Assembly (NCBI GenBank): GCA_022457155.1 | Contig: JAJGOT010000125.1 | Location: forward strand, 1,043,501-1,107,500 | DNA: 64,000 bases | Reading direction: 5' to 3' | Source: Cladopsammia gracilis | Lineage: Eukaryota; Cnidaria; Anthozoa; Scleractinia; Dendrophylliidae | Part shown: piece by piece, positions 32,116 through 44,266 of the stretch | Layout: every line of letters begins with the position of its first letter | How positions within the stretch are numbered: position 1 is the first letter of the stretch | Notes under the pieces: model-generated | Databases searched by the model: none | What the model was told of the DNA's origin: nothing | The model's input: the letters and a program-made list of their open reading frames with translations, nothing else | Translations under genes and position numbers: made by a program

Positions 32116-33800
32116 AAGTATCCCTGCCTGAAGGACATGCAGTTTTCGTTAAGCCTCACCGATCACCTCACCTCACATTATTAAATTGTCATGGTTGTGT
32201 TGTTTTGTCTTATAATTTATTTGCTTGACAGTACGGCTTCGTAATTCTGCACCAGTATTGTGACTATCAGCCGGAGAGGGGTGAGTTTGAAGCTCAAATT
32301 TTGGGGAAAAAAGTTTTTTTTTTTAACTAAAAACGTAAGTCAGAGAATTGGCTCTAAGAAACGTGAGCTATACTTTGCTTCTATCCATCGAATCATCCTG
32401 TATCGAAAAAAAAACACACTTTTGATCGCAGCTACGTCCATTTGCCCGCCGTTCGTTCAGGTCACAACAAGCTTGGTAGCCGTGCAAATTTCTTGAGGAC
32501 CTGGTCACTTAGGTTAACCAAGATGGCCGCTTATTTACAGACTACCTTTCTTTGGCATCTTTCGTTCGTCTTCGGTTTTCATTCATTGCTAAAAGCTTCA
32601 AAATGTTCAGCAAAGATAGCGAGCACTATTTTGACACAGGTATTTTGACAATTTGAGGCTAAATTTCACAACTTATAAACTCAATGATCGCGTTCGCGCG
32701 TTGTGTGTTCGATGCGGACCTTTTTGCTCAATTTGATTTTTGGCCTCGGAGGCGCTCTGGCAGCTCTGTGAGTTCATTCCGGCTTTTAGGATTTCACGCT
32801 CGAGATTCCAGATTCCGGATTCCTGGGAAGAGGTAAACCCTACATACCCCATACTCTGAAATGAACATCGTGTGACGTTTTCCTTGCACGATGTTGAAAC
32901 AAGTTCCACTTTTCGCAACAATTATGCCAACCTGTTTTTTGGAAAGCGCTGCATAGGGCTGTTTTACAAAGTAACCTCTTGCAACAGCAAAACAAAATCG
33001 GCAAGTTGTGGGATTAACTTAATGACTATAGAGGGCTAAAAAGTAAGGCCACCAGAAGTCCATTCTCATGTCCGTCGCGTGAAGTTCAGCCGTGGTGTGA
33101 AATCGACTACCTGGGGAAGGTTTCGCCCAAGTGGGGCTTTATATTTGGCTCAATTCTATATCCTTTTCCAACAGATTTTTGACTATATTTCAAGTATTTC
33201 AACGCAACTTATAGCCTTTGTAGTTCATTTCGAAAGGAAGAAAAGTGTGTAATTTATAAATCAAGGATCTACAAACAGGTTTATCCACGAAGGAAACTGA
33301 AGGTGGCACGGGACATTCATAAATTAAGTTGGAAAGTTTCATCACTGTTCAAAATGCTGCTCTAGGATCGGAGTTGAGTAAACAAACTTCTCAAACTGAT
33401 CGTTAAATGCGGAGAAAACGAAGGAATAAGATCGCCAAAATCTGAACTTGTCAGTTTGTCGGCTTGTCAGTTCAAGTATCCGAAGCCTGAGTTAATTACT
33501 AAGTCAGAATTTGTCAGTTTGTCGGTGCTGATAAACTGACAGAATTTGTCAGTTTGTCGGCTGGTCAGTTCAAGTATCTGAAATTGGTCATTCGAAATAT
33601 TTTGATTTCTTCAAGTCAAAATGTATGGAAGCGTGATTGTGAGCGTGCTATCACCTTTAGCATCAAATTCATAGGGAGGGTCACATTTTAGTCCTACAAT
33701 GCTCAATTGAAGACCGCTCGCACTCTTTGTTAGTTTGTGAGGTTTTCATTTCTGTCACCATCATGATTATTTAAAGTTCCTTAAGGCTAAAGTACATGTA
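32116..33800. other. Unassigned DNA with short direct repeats
   Basis: A TTTGTCAGTTTGTCGGC motif recurs around 33450, 33510 and 33546, with the neighbouring GTCAGTTCAAGTATC also duplicated. The segment at 33387-33420 is an inverted copy of DNA seen at 24358 and 36295. No QARS catalytic-domain exon could be found here on the minus strand. Confidence 0.45.
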
Positions 33801-33810
33801 TTGTACTTAC

Positions 33811-33899
33811 CATGCGCCCAGTTACATACTTGTACATATTACATGCTTTGTTCATTAACTCCTTTGTTAATGCGATGGCCTTTGGGATCAACACATAAC
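33811..33899 (-). CDS. Candidate QARS-like exon 6
   Basis: The 89-bp exon lies between a TTTCTTCTTACATGACTCCAG acceptor region and a GTAAGT donor. It encodes YVLIPKAIALTKELMNKACN and nine more residues. The spacing GYV..P.....L...L weakly fits the segment just before the catalytic core of QARS (GYVVTP in the family). Phase joins exactly to the exon at 34227-34295. Identity as QARS is tentative; another gene is possible. Confidence 0.45.
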
Positions 33900-34226
33900 C
33901 TGGAGTCATGTAAGAAGAAACGAAAACAGAACATTCTTGTTATAACTATGTATTCTCTGGCCTATATCAGCAGGCATTGTGACAAAAAGAGAGCATGCGT
34001 GCTTTCAAACTTCATTTTGATCAGAATTTTTTTTTAACAAAATTGGTGGTACAGTGCAGGGTTGACATACAGTACAGTGTAGCTCCTTTAAGTGACTAGA
34101 AGTATAAATTATTGCTGCTCCCCAATCCAGGTTAAACCTAAAAAAAGAAGTGCAAGGTGTTGTCTTCAAATTAATTATCAACAACAGTTTTGCAATCACA
34201 ATGTATTTGAAAAGTCACTCATTAAC

Positions 34227-34295
34227 CTGGTTTGCGAAACTTGCTTGCCTTTCCAAAAATAAAGTTTGCCTCATCATCTCCTGTGTTATCATTTA
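34227..34295 (-). CDS. Candidate QARS-like exon 5
   Basis: The 69-bp exon has a TTTTCTTTCTGCAG acceptor and a GTTAATG donor. Its end, GKASKFRKPG, resembles the GEA.KFHKPG segment of QARS that precedes the catalytic domain. The phase (1 in, 1 out) fits both neighbours. Confidence 0.5.
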
Positions 34296-34371
34296 CTGCA
34301 GAAAGAAAAGGTTGAATTAAATTAAGATTTTTACTTTACTGGAAACTAAAAATAGACTTGTGATATAATAC

Positions 34372-34438
34372 CTTGCAACTCTACAGTAGCTGATGAAGAC
34401 TGTTTTGCTCCGTTCTCTTCTTTATTGGGCTTGGATTC
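34372..34438 (-). CDS. Candidate QARS-like exon 4 (linker)
   Basis: The 67-bp exon has a T-rich acceptor ending GAAAG and a GTATTA donor. It encodes a charged linker, ESKPNKEENGAKQSSSATVE. It starts in phase 0, as exon 3 requires. The exons for the conserved LKWADGK and DLLGPK part of the QARS N-terminal domain, expected between this and exon 3, were not found. Confidence 0.45.
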
Positions 34439-34879
34439 CTTTCATGGAAAAAAAAAATTTTCAGAACTTTAGAAACATGAAATCTCTATTGGGAACATAA
34501 ATTATCCTACAGTGTATTTGCTATAAGCTGGACACTATCGGCAACAGTTAAAGCTGTCTACATTAAAGAAGTGTCCACACACCTTATGGAGAGTTACATG
34601 TACATACCAGTTAACCATAGTTTAACCCCTATTACAGGCAAATGCCATTTTTTTTTCAAATTGAGAAACAAATACTCCGCCCCCATGTATGCTATACCAT
34701 TTTGAAAGCTATTCATCAGGGTATTTCATAAATCATAATTATCAGCATTTATGAATCAAAGAAAGTCATGGCTTTCATACATGTAGAAATGAACTTAAAA
34801 CACAAAAACAAAAAAAGCTAACTAATGTTGTAATAACTATTTTTATACATTAGGTATACCCCTAAACTATATAACCTCG

Positions 34880-35930
34880 CTACGTTCAGGCCTTCGGCCC
34901 TCTCTTCGCGGGAAATAACGAAAGTTCTGAATTAAATAATCGCAGTCGTTTGCATACCTTAACGTTTTTGTTCAACCGTTTAAACGTTTAAGAGATATCG
35001 CTTAATGATTTTGTTCAACCGTTTAAGCGTTTTTAAACTCATTTCCAGTCACGAAAAAACAGTGAAAGTTGACCATACATTTTCTTTTTTTAATTTCTCA
35101 GCAGGTATTAATGGAGTGTAAAGCTATACCTCTTTTGAAAGGGAATTGAATAAGCTTTCAGGAAAAAAATATTTCACTATCTAGAAACCCATAATATTTC
35201 ACCACAAAAATTTACAAGATACATTTTCTCATAATTTATGTAATTTTTTTTAACAAAAACTGATTTCCTCTCAATTATTGTCTGGTTTGAGGGAATAGTT
35301 AAAAGTACATTTTTTTCTTTTAATTATCTTGGCCAAGCAGACTGCCAATCTGCAAACAAAGCGAAAAATACATAATTTACTACGAATTTATTTTCTGACA
35401 TGAAAAAATTATGCTAATTAGATGTAAATTCATTTGCATAATTTTAGCGTCCCCTCGTGACTGAAATATTTCCTTTTGCTCAGACGCTAAAATGCTCCTT
35501 TCCATCCAAATTTCTCTCTCTGGACTCGGAAATATGATTTCTAAGATAGACTTCATGAACATATTTAAGAAAGGTTTTGAACTTAGAAAGGCGATCTGAA
35601 AAGCATTTCATAGCATTTGAAGAACATAAAATGGTCGTCTTCGCTGAGCAGGATAACTGTCCGATGAGCCTGTGTGCGACTGGAAATGAGTTAAGCTATC
35701 TGTTTAATGATTATGTTCAACTATTTAACGGTCAAAGCTATCCATTTAAAATTTTGTTCCACCATTTAACATTTTAAGCTATCTGTTTTTGGACTTTGTT
35801 CAACCATTTAATACTTTAGCTATCCATTCAAACGGCTTCCTAGACCATTTAACGCTTGAACTAGCCATCTACTATCCGTTTACAATCCGTTTATTTTTAC
35901 CCATTTAACGGAAAAGCGTTTTAACTTAGT
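34880..35930. mobile_element. Degenerate inverted-repeat element with subterminal 35-bp repeats
   Basis: Left-side units GTTCAACCGTTTAA (34972, 35013) are followed by ACTCATTTCCAGTCAC. The inverse, GTGCGACTGGAAATGAGTT, lies at 35675, followed by several GTTCAAC.ATTTAA units to about 35830. The centre is AT-rich without genes. Borders are approximate. Confidence 0.5.
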
Positions 35931-36036
35931 GTACGTTTTCCCATTCATGGTCACAAATTCAATCAAACCCCTTCTTAATTATTTTAACTGAAAAGAACTT
36001 ACTGTCATAATGCTAAATCATGTACACTGTACTTAC

Positions 36037-36128
36037 ACAGTCCTCAATTTGTCCAATGCCACAGCTGTCTTCAAATGCCACCACATCTACAGGAAAAACT
36101 GGATGGGACTTCATATAACCCACAGCAG
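36037..36128 (-). CDS. QARS: QARS exon 3
   Basis: The 92-bp exon has a TTTTCTTAG acceptor and a perfect GTAAGTACAG donor. It encodes VGYMKSHPVFPVDVVAFEDS and then CGIGQIEDC, matching the segment of the eukaryotic QARS N-terminal domain that follows the exon 2 product. It takes phase 1 from exon 2 (the split Ala codon joins exactly) and leaves in phase 0. This is the only copy of exon 3 in the window and shows that the 36-48 kb copy is the longest QARS fragment. Confidence 0.85.
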
Positions 36129-36359
36129 CTAAGAAAATGCACAATGAACAACCAAGATGAATCACATAATTATTCTTCTCAAACTCATTAATAATTCATA
36201 AGGTTTGAACAATGAAAATTATCATATGCATGACGGTGGTTTGGAAAACCTGATCTTAATTTGCATATAGATTTGGTGATTTATTTCTTTGGTTTCTCTT
36301 TATATTTAATGATCAGTTTGACAAGCTAAATCAAACACCCCATCGATCCAGCAACTACA

Positions 36360-38207
36360 GTCAACCTCAATTTCTCAGAAAAAATAGAAAAAATTCGGAA
36401 CTGTTTAGGGTGCTGGTCGGTTCGCGGACTTAGCCTTATCAGGAAAATCACAGTCCTTAAGAGTTTGGCTGTTTCTCAAATTATTCACCTGTTGTCGCCT
36501 CTTCAATGAAATCCTCAAACCATAAAAGAATTAAATGATCTTTTCTTTGACTTCATTTGGAGTGGCAAAGGAGACAAAATCAAGAGAAATGTACTGAGCA
36601 ATTACCCCAATGGGGGTTTAAAGATGATCGAAATAGCTTAATTCTTTCAACAAAGCCCTTAAATCTGTTCGGATCAAAAAGTACCTACTTAGACGGTAAT
36701 AACAAGGGTAAAATGGAAACTTTTTTTTGATATCGAGTTCGATAAATTGGGTGGCCCAACTTTCTTTAGGAGTAATCTCAACATAAAAGACACGAAAAAG
36801 ATATCTAAATCACTTAGCCCCTTTCTTAAAGAAATTATTGAAATATGGTCTGAATTGAACTACACATACCAACAACAACAACAAGTTTTATTTCAAATTG
36901 AATTACAAGTTCACAAAGGTTTTGCCCACAATTAGCAAGGGCTATTCGAGGCGCAGATTCCTTTCTTAAGCAAACTCTCTGGCACAACTATTTGATCAGA
37001 ATTATGGACAAACCATTATTTTAAAAAAAAAAAACTGGCTTCAAGCGGGGATTTCCTATGTAAATCAAATTGTCAAAGAACAACCAAATGTTCTTGTATC
37101 GCCAATTGAATTTGAAAACAAGTATAACATCGAAGTCTGCTCACTTACTTTTTACGGAATAATCTTGGCTCTCAAAGAGCTCTGGAGAAAACAAAACCCA
37201 GATATAACACCCGACTGTGAAGAAGTAGAACCTTTTATAAGCTCTATGCTAAATTAAAAAATGCCCAGCAGACTTGCATATCAAAAACTGATGATAATGA
37301 AGAGTAATGTACCAATTCCCAATCAACTAAAATGGAGCAAAGATCTTCAGGATTTTCATGATATCAATTGGCCCGCTGCTTATACGACTGCTATACTAAA
37401 AGCACTAAATTGATAGATTTTCATTTCAGATATCTGCATCAAATTTTGGTAACAAACATGACTTTGGTTAAAACGGGTTTTAAGGATGAGGGAAGCTGTA
37501 CCTTCTGTTGCAAAGAACCTGAAAACATCTTTCATCTTTTTTGGTCCTGTAAGAAAACAGAACTTTTTTGGACACAGGTTGTCCCTTTTCTACAGCAGCG
37601 CAAGTTATTACCAAAAAAACACACCCTGAATAAACTTATTGCCTTGGGTTTGAGGCCAGAGACATCCAAACAAAATCATCTTTAGTTATTAACTTTACTT
37701 TCTTACTTGCTAGATTTTTCATTTGGCTTTGCAGAAGTAAAGAACGTATCCCAATGATTGAGAATTTTTGGTGCCATTTTAAACAGTATAAGAATCAAAT
37801 TGAACCTCTCTCATTGAGTTGCCTTCTTTTTTTCTTGACTTTAAAAATTCTAATTACTCTCTTTTCGCACTTTCTAATTCCATTCCCCTGTGCATTGAGA
37901 ATAAAATAGCGCCTCTCTTGTCTTCAATAAATATAGATTCAATAAAAAAAAATGCCCTTTTTAAGACATCTCAGCTTCCTCCACCCCCTTTCTTTTTCTT
38001 TTTATGTTCTTTAATGATGTTAGTTGGTTGCATTTGCATTATGTGAGTGTGTGTATACTGTAAATAATTCTTTGTGTTGAAAATAACTATGCAAATGACT
38101 ATGTAAATATACAAATGACTCTGTAAGTTTACTTCTAATCAAATCATTGTATTACTGCACAATTTTGTATTATCTGAATAAAATTTGCATTGTTATTAAA
38201 AAAAACT
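36360..38207 (+). pseudogene. Decayed L1-like LINE in QARS intron 2
   Basis: Broken frames show FFDFIWSGKGDKIKRN (about 36545) and YPNGGLKMIEIA, the connection region of L1-like ORF2. Then 37368-37685 has FRYLHQILVTN and CTFCCKEPENIFHLFWSC, the C-terminal zinc cluster. The order matches the intact LINE at 1-3543. The 3' end has an AATAAA at about 38178 and a short A-run near 38200. Many stops and a CAA repeat show long inactivity. Confidence 0.72.
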
Positions 38208-38265
38208 CAAACACTCAAAAGTGTTTGCCATTGGGTATGCAAGCACCTCAAAGGGGTGAGAGGGG

Positions 38266-38515
38266 AGCAGGGGTGGTATAGTGGTGAGAGCAATCACCTC
38301 CCACCAATGTGGCCCGGGTTTGATCCTCGGTCCCAGCGTCGTCATGTACGTGGGTTGAGTTTGTTGTTGGTTCTCTCCTTGCTCCGAGAGGTTTTTCTCC
38401 GGGTACTCCAGTTTCCCCCTCTCCTCAAAAACAAACATTCTAAATTACAATTCGATCTGGAAAGATGCCCTGCATGAAAAAATACCAGCTATGGCTGATG
38501 CAGCTTTCCTCTCTA
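38266..38515 (+). mobile_element. tRNA-derived SINE
   Basis: The head GGGTGGTATAGTGGTGAGAG holds a Pol III A box, and GGGTTTGATCC (about 38317) a B box, at tRNA-Gly-like spacing. The body contains CTTGCTCCGAGAGGTTTTTC and ends near GCTATGGCTGATGCAGC. The copy at 7205 shares the body. Confidence 0.72.
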
Positions 38516-38859
38516 AATAAAACTATTAGTTGATTGAGCTTTGAGAAAAGAATACTTAGAAATATGTATCACATACATAAGTCAAATGATAAGGTAAGAA
38601 AAAAAAATCCTAGGAATTTATTATTACATGTTGTCTGAAAGTGATGAGTGTCACAGTAGGACGTGACCTCCAATGTGCTTGAAAGGCTGATATAAGCTCG
38701 GTCGCCATGTTGTCATTGTGAAATAAACCCGTGCAAGTAAAACATGGTTGTCAGAAGTGGGATTCACGACTAGAAGGTCTGAAAACATGCAAGCAAGAAA
38801 CTGTAAGTTATCCTTTAGCTTAACTGTTTTAGCGACAAATTGAACAAGAGGAAAGAAGA

Positions 38860-39834
38860 TTGAGCGATTTACTTGGCTTCAAACTGCCGAAAATCGATTG
38901 GACTCCAGCTCCCGATTTGACTCAAAGGCTGAAACACTTCAAACAAAAGTGTGAATTACTTTTTGACAGCCCTCTAAAATCCAGGACCAACGAACAGAAA
39001 TGCAAGTACTTACTCCTATGGATGGGAGATTACGGATTAGATCTGTACAATACGTGGAACTTGAACGATGACCAGCAAAAAAAAAAAATAGAAGAAAATT
39101 GGACTCGCCTTGAGGAACACATGAAACCCCAGTCAAATTACATATTAAATCGATTCTACCTCCAAAACTTGAAACAAAACAACTGGCCCCTAGATGAATT
39201 TCTTACACAAGCGAAACTGCTGATTCAAAACAGTGGCTACCCAACAGATATTCACGAGGAGTTCTTGCATGATGTCCTCATGTTTGGAGTTGATTCAGAC
39301 ATTGTGCGAAAGTAATATATTACTGAAGGGAACAAACTAACTCTCCAGAAAGCTAGAGAAATCGCGCGCACAGAGGAAGCTACTAAAATGCAGTTACAAG
39401 CCATAGCAAACCCCAGCCAAATCAATTTCCTCAACAAAAAAGATTCAAGAAAGGGTAAATCCCAGCCAAGAAACAAGCCATCATGGGAGCACAGAAGCCA
39501 CAAAGGGAAAGAACATAGGCAGACGGGCAAACCCAAGCCAGAATGTGGGAGATGTGGTGGAAGACCACATGATAAATTGCAGAACTGTCCAGCAATTAAT
39601 TCAGAGTGTTATGGTTGTCATAAAGTCGGACGCTACCAATACACGTGCTTCAAAACAAAACCTTCAGCTGTAAATACACTCCAAGGTGAAAGCAGCGATT
39701 CAACTGAATCAGACCAAGATGAGAGAGTTTACTTAGGAACACTGACTGCAGAAACTTGCTCAGACACAAATGACTGTACAAGTGAAATTGATAACATCCA
39801 GTCACACCAAAACAATACCAAAGCATTAATTTGA
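38860..39834 (+). pseudogene. Gypsy gag with zinc knuckles
   Basis: The first part (38860-39315) is a capsid-like helical protein that stops at TAA 39313-39315. Reading continues in the same type of sequence through 39388-39834, which holds two knuckle-like clusters: CGRCGGRPHDKLQNC and CYGCHKVGRYQYTC. No ATG precedes the capsid frame. It packaged the element RNA when active. Confidence 0.8.
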
Positions 39835-39835
39835 A

Positions 39836-40294
39836 ATGCAGATGACTGCAAAGCCGTACCACAGGCACACCACACTGATGGTATGCAAAATTGACACAGG
39901 TGCAGAGATGAATGTAATCTCCAAGCAGGACTATGAGAAGATAGTAACAGGCCCCAAACAAAGGCAACTTGGTCCACCACAGTGCAAAATTACCACTTAT
40001 GGAGGACACAATATCAGAAACCTTGGCTTTTGTCAGTTGTATGTACATCACAAAGGAGACGTGAAGGAAGTTAACTTCAAAGTTACTGAAGTTGCTAGTC
40101 CGGCAATGCTAGGATGCAAAACCTACAGTGACTTGGAACTTGTCAAATTTAACTGTAACTTGACACAGGCACTGGAAAGCCAAGAAGCAACTAAACCCCC
40201 ACCCAGCAACCAGTCATATGGTAAACCACACACCCCACTCACCAAAGAGAAGCCCCTTAGTGACTACAGTACATGTATACCAAGACTGCTTTGA
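39836..40294 (+). pseudogene. Gypsy aspartic protease
   Basis: KIDTGAEMNVIS carries the DTGA catalytic motif, and AMLGCKTYSDL fits the later flap/ILG-type strand. The frame overlaps the RT frame from 40218, so a frameshift separates them. The element's polyprotein would have been cut by it. Confidence 0.8.
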
Positions 40295-40980
40295 AGAGTT
40301 GGGAGAATTCCACACAAAACCATACCACATAACCCTTGAGCCTGGGGCAAAACCTGTCATTCACCCACCACGATCGGTACCAGTCCACCTACAGGAGCTT
40401 TATAAACAAGAGATTGAAAAGATGCTTGAGCTAGGTGTCATTGCAAGGGTTGACACACCCACAGATTGGGTAAATAGTATTGTCCTGTCAGAGTCAACCA
40501 ATGAAAAGGGAGAGATCACAAAGCTGAGAGTATGTTTGGACCCCCAAGACATGAACAAATGGATCAAGAGAGAACAACACTACACCAAAACAATTGATGA
40601 AGTGGTGACCCAATTGAACGATGCCAAATTCTTCACCCTAATTGATGCAAAGAAAGGATATTGGCACGTCCCACTTGACGAAGCCAGCTCATACCTTACT
40701 ACATTTAGTACCCCCTTTGGAAGATTCTGATTCGCCCGGCTACCCTTTGGCCTTGTCGTTTCTCGAGACGTATTCCAGAAACAGCTTGACTCAGCATTCG
40801 CAGGCCTTAGCAGTGTCACAGGCATTGCAGATGACACCTTTGTCTTTGGTTCCACGGAACTGGAACACGACAAGAATTTAACCAGCCTCATGGAGCGAGC
40901 CCAGCAGATAGTATTCAACAAAGAGAAACTTCAATTCAAAATGCATGGAGATCAGTTTGGACACACTTGGAACCCCAAGG
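40218..40980 (+). pseudogene. Gypsy reverse transcriptase, interrupted by a stop
   Basis: The conserved blocks are present: PYHITLEPGAKPVIHPPR, then RVCLDPQDMNK, FTLIDAKKGYWHVPLDE and FARLPFGL. A TGA at 40728-40730 replaces the usual Arg codon between the last two blocks. The catalytic box reads GIADD (about 40831). Sequence after about 40980 is deleted to the RNase H part. Confidence 0.85.
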
Positions 40981-41040
40981 TGTGAGGCCTGCCAACAGCA
41001 AAGTAGCAGCCACACAAAGCATGCAACCCCCAGAAGATGT

Positions 41041-41399
41041 TAAGAGTCTACAGAGCTTTCTAGGCCGGATAAACTATCAGAGCAGAGATACAGCAACATT
41101 GAGCATGAAGGACTAGGACTAGTTATTTCATTACTTCATTTATGGCAAGAAGTGCACTGTCCACACAGATCACAAATCGCTGCAGGCAATCTTCAAGAAG
41201 AAATTATCCAGTTGTCCAGCAAGACTGCAAAGATTCGTGCTGAGGGCACTAAAGTATGATGTCATAGTGAACTATGTAAAAGGCACCGATGTACCAATTG
41301 CAGATGCAGTGTTGAGAATCTCACCACAGCCTGTACCGTACAGTAGTCACCATCCACCAAGGACACTTGGGGAAAGAGAAATACCTGCTAAGAGCTAGA
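41041..41399 (+). pseudogene. Gypsy RNase H / integrase N-terminus remnant
   Basis: Frames encode KCTVHTDHKSLQAIFKKKL (RNase H core), LRALKYDVIVNYVKGTD and then GHLGKEKYLLRAR, the start of the integrase zinc domain. Here the LINE begins. Part of RNase H is missing before about 41120. Confidence 0.75.
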
Positions 41400-41894
41400 G
41401 GTTATCCAGATGAGGTTATCCAGGAAAAAACAACCACTTCATTCAGTCTTCTTTATGAACGGAACAGCCCTGGATTCTGTTACAGAATTCAAAGACTTGG
41501 GCCTACTAGTAACTCAAGATCTGATCGTGGAACCACCATGTGGATAGCATCACTTCAAAGGCGAATAAGATGCTGGGCCTAATCTCGCACACTTGCAAGG
41601 GTCTCTTTGATGTATCAACACTGAAAACATTATATTGTTCCCTTGTAAGATCAAACTTCGAGTACTGTTCAATTGTGTGGTCTCCTCTGACCTCATACTC
41701 GAAGAAACATTGATTTGATTAAGCGTGTTCAGAGAAGGGCTTCTAAGCTTATTTTAAAGAATGACTCTTGCTATGAAGCCCGCTTAAAGGAATTTAACTT
41801 GAGAACTCTCGAACAAAGACGTTTTATTGCTGACGTTTCTATTTTATACAAAGCTTTGTATGGTTACCGGTACCTTAATTTAGACGTTACTAAG

Positions 41895-43140
41895 ATTTTA
41901 AGAGTGACTTTCCCTAAATACCAACTATAGCGTGCAAGATAGAAAAATCGAAATCGCCCAAACTTTGCCACAATAAAGACCTTAGAAAACTATTTTAGAA
42001 AATATAGGTTTCAGCTGTTTTGGATTTATATATTCCAAGCAGGACAATATTTTAATATTTACCCTTGCCAGAGGCCTCAGACAGGCGAAAAATGCCCTTT
42101 TTAGTTGGCCTCGTGTGCAAAATTTAAAAGAGGCTGGATCACTATTTCACTACATAGAATTCAGCGATCCTTTCTTTACCTTTTGCCGTTATTAGAATGT
42201 AATAATATTTCAACTACAATTTTTGAGCATTTTTTAAGTTACCGTTAGAAATGGTGTTTTTAAAAGTGTCAAAATTGGCTAACTTTAGAAACAAAAATCG
42301 CTATCTGGTACATGGATTTCGAACTCAAGTTAACATTCTAATAAAACAGTAACTCTAGTTCTATTGAAATATGAAATAAAATTTTGGGGCAATTAAAACT
42401 GCAAAGTTTGACAGCCGAAAACATTCACGCTACTTGATCGAAATTGGAGAATGTTGACCATCAACAACAGTCGTATCGCCCGCCGATAAAATTGAATTGC
42501 CCTAGTGTTTTTGTATATTTTCTTCAAGGAGACCTTTCTCGTACCACTTTATGGCCATATTTAACTGTTCCTGGTAAAATGCATCCTCTGTGGCTTCGAA
42601 AAAGTTCTATTCCTATAGTCGTTTCTCATGCAAATTAAGACAAATCGCTATAATACTTTGTTTACAACCAAGAATTATCGCCGATAAACCCTTGTGAATC
42701 TCTTCATCTTCACTACTTTCTTAGGGCATCTTCTTATATGATAACATAAGACATAAAAATAAAACAAAACGAAAGTAAAGCGGGACTCACCTTTGATTTC
42801 TTTGGGTCGAGAACGATACAAGAACGTCGAGAAAACAAAGTCCGTTCATCGCCGTGCCGAGCGTGACAGAGCTGGTGACCTGGGACAAAGTAAAAACTTG
42901 TCACGGTGCCTGTCACGCTTGGCACGGCGATGAACGGACTTTGTTTTCTCGACGTTCTTGTAAAGGGTAAATATTAAAATAAAATTATTGTCCTGCTTGG
43001 AATATATAAATCCAAAACAGCTGAAACCTATATTTTTTAAAATAGTTTTCTAAGGTCTTTATTGTGGCAAAGTTTGGGCGATTTCGATTTTTCTATCTTG
43101 CACGCTATAGTTGGTATTTAAAGAAAGTCACTCTTAAAAT
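41895..43140. mobile_element. Foldback/TIR element inside that LINE
   Basis: Arms of about 175 bp (41895-42069 and 42966-43140) are inverted copies that include ACCAACTATAGCGTGCAAGA. The inverted match also covers a few tens of bases of LINE sequence on the outside, so the event inverted-duplicated some target. The interior is non-coding apart from a nested hairpin. Confidence 0.78.
42817..42962. repeat. Nested hairpin, 53-bp arms
   Basis: 42817-42869 pairs with 42910-42962 with very few mismatches around a 40-nt loop. The arms contain CAAAGTCCGTTCATCGCCGT. It is probably a separate small MITE. Confidence 0.85.
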
Positions 43141-43559
43141 TTTATCTTGAAGATGATCGTTACATTCTCAGAGACACTGACAGCATAAAATTGAAGAAAA
43201 ACTATGCCAAAACTAATGCCATTAAATTTACTTATTTTAATCGTATTGTTAACAGCTGGAATAGTTTATCGACCGAAGTTCAGCTTAGTCCTAACTTACG
43301 CTCATTCAAAAGGAGTCTACTGAATTTTTTAGATTAGTACTATTTTTTAATTGTAATTTGTAATTGTAATTTTAGTATAAAATTTTTTATTAATCTTTTT
43401 AATGTGTTTTGAACATTGGGGGTCCACCTAGAATGGGGTCTAGGACTCTTTTGCAGACCTCCTATGGCTATCTCTAGTTTATAATATATATTTTTTTATA
43501 ATGTAATTTATTTCTATTTTTTAGCCATGAATTGTAATAAATAAATAAATAAATAAAAC

Positions 43560-44266
43560 CTCAGTCTTCTGGCCCGGCATGAGCAAAGATGTTATCAACC
43601 TAGTCAAAGAATGTGGCCCATGCCAAAGACACCAATGCGAACAGCGGAAACAACCAATCATCCAGCCAGAACCACCAAATTATCCATGGAAAAGATTGAG
43701 CTCCTACCTGTTCGAATTCAAAGGCCACCAGTTATACCTGCTAATCTCAGACCAGTACAGCAAGTTCCCTGTCATCAGAAAGCTTACCAGTATGACCTCA
43801 CAGGCAATTATCACTCACCTATAGCCTTTTAAAAGAGATCTTTGCAGAATATGGCATCCCTGCCCAACTAGTAACCAACAACAGACCACAATACAGTGCA
43901 AAGGAATTCAGAGATTTCACAGAATCACATGGGATAAAGCACACCACAAGCTCCCCAGCCTATCCACAAGCAAATGAGTCTTCTGAACGCGCCATACAGA
44001 CAGTAAAGAACATACTGAAGAAATGTGACGAAGAAGGTAGAGACCCTTACCTAGGGCTGCTATCATACAGGGCAACACCTGTTGACCATCACCTGAAATC
44101 TCCAGCAGAACTCCTAACCAACAGAAAGTTCAAAACACTGTTACCCATGTGTAACCGTGCAAGCCTTACAGTTGATTCAGGGCCATTAAGGAACAGTTAG
44201 AGACAACAAGAGCACTATGGCAGATTATTAGAGTACTTGATCACCAAACCAAGACCTGGGAACCGA
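43560..44266 (+). pseudogene. Gypsy integrase
   Basis: The frame resumes with WPGMSKDVINLVKECGPCQR, the end of the HHCC zinc domain. Then come YLFEFKGHQLYLLISDQYSK and the DDE core strands, spread over shifted frames with SPAYPQANESSERAIQ-like sequence near 43955-44000. Stops and frameshifts after 43822 make it inactive. Confidence 0.8.

Larger units (their letters stand above)
41400..43559 (+). mobile_element. 5'-truncated LINE (CR1/Jockey-like) inserted in the Gypsy element
   Basis: Translation around 41490-41930 gives VTEFKDLGLLVTQDL, then CSLVRSNFEYCSIVWSP in another frame and LIKRVQRRASKLILKNDS, the RT thumb/C-terminus of CR1/Jockey-type LINEs. After a foldback insertion, FNRIVNSWNSLSTEVQLSP (about 43240) completes the C-terminus. 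A 3' UTR and an (AAAT)n tail end at about 43558, typical of these LINEs. Confidence 0.8.
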
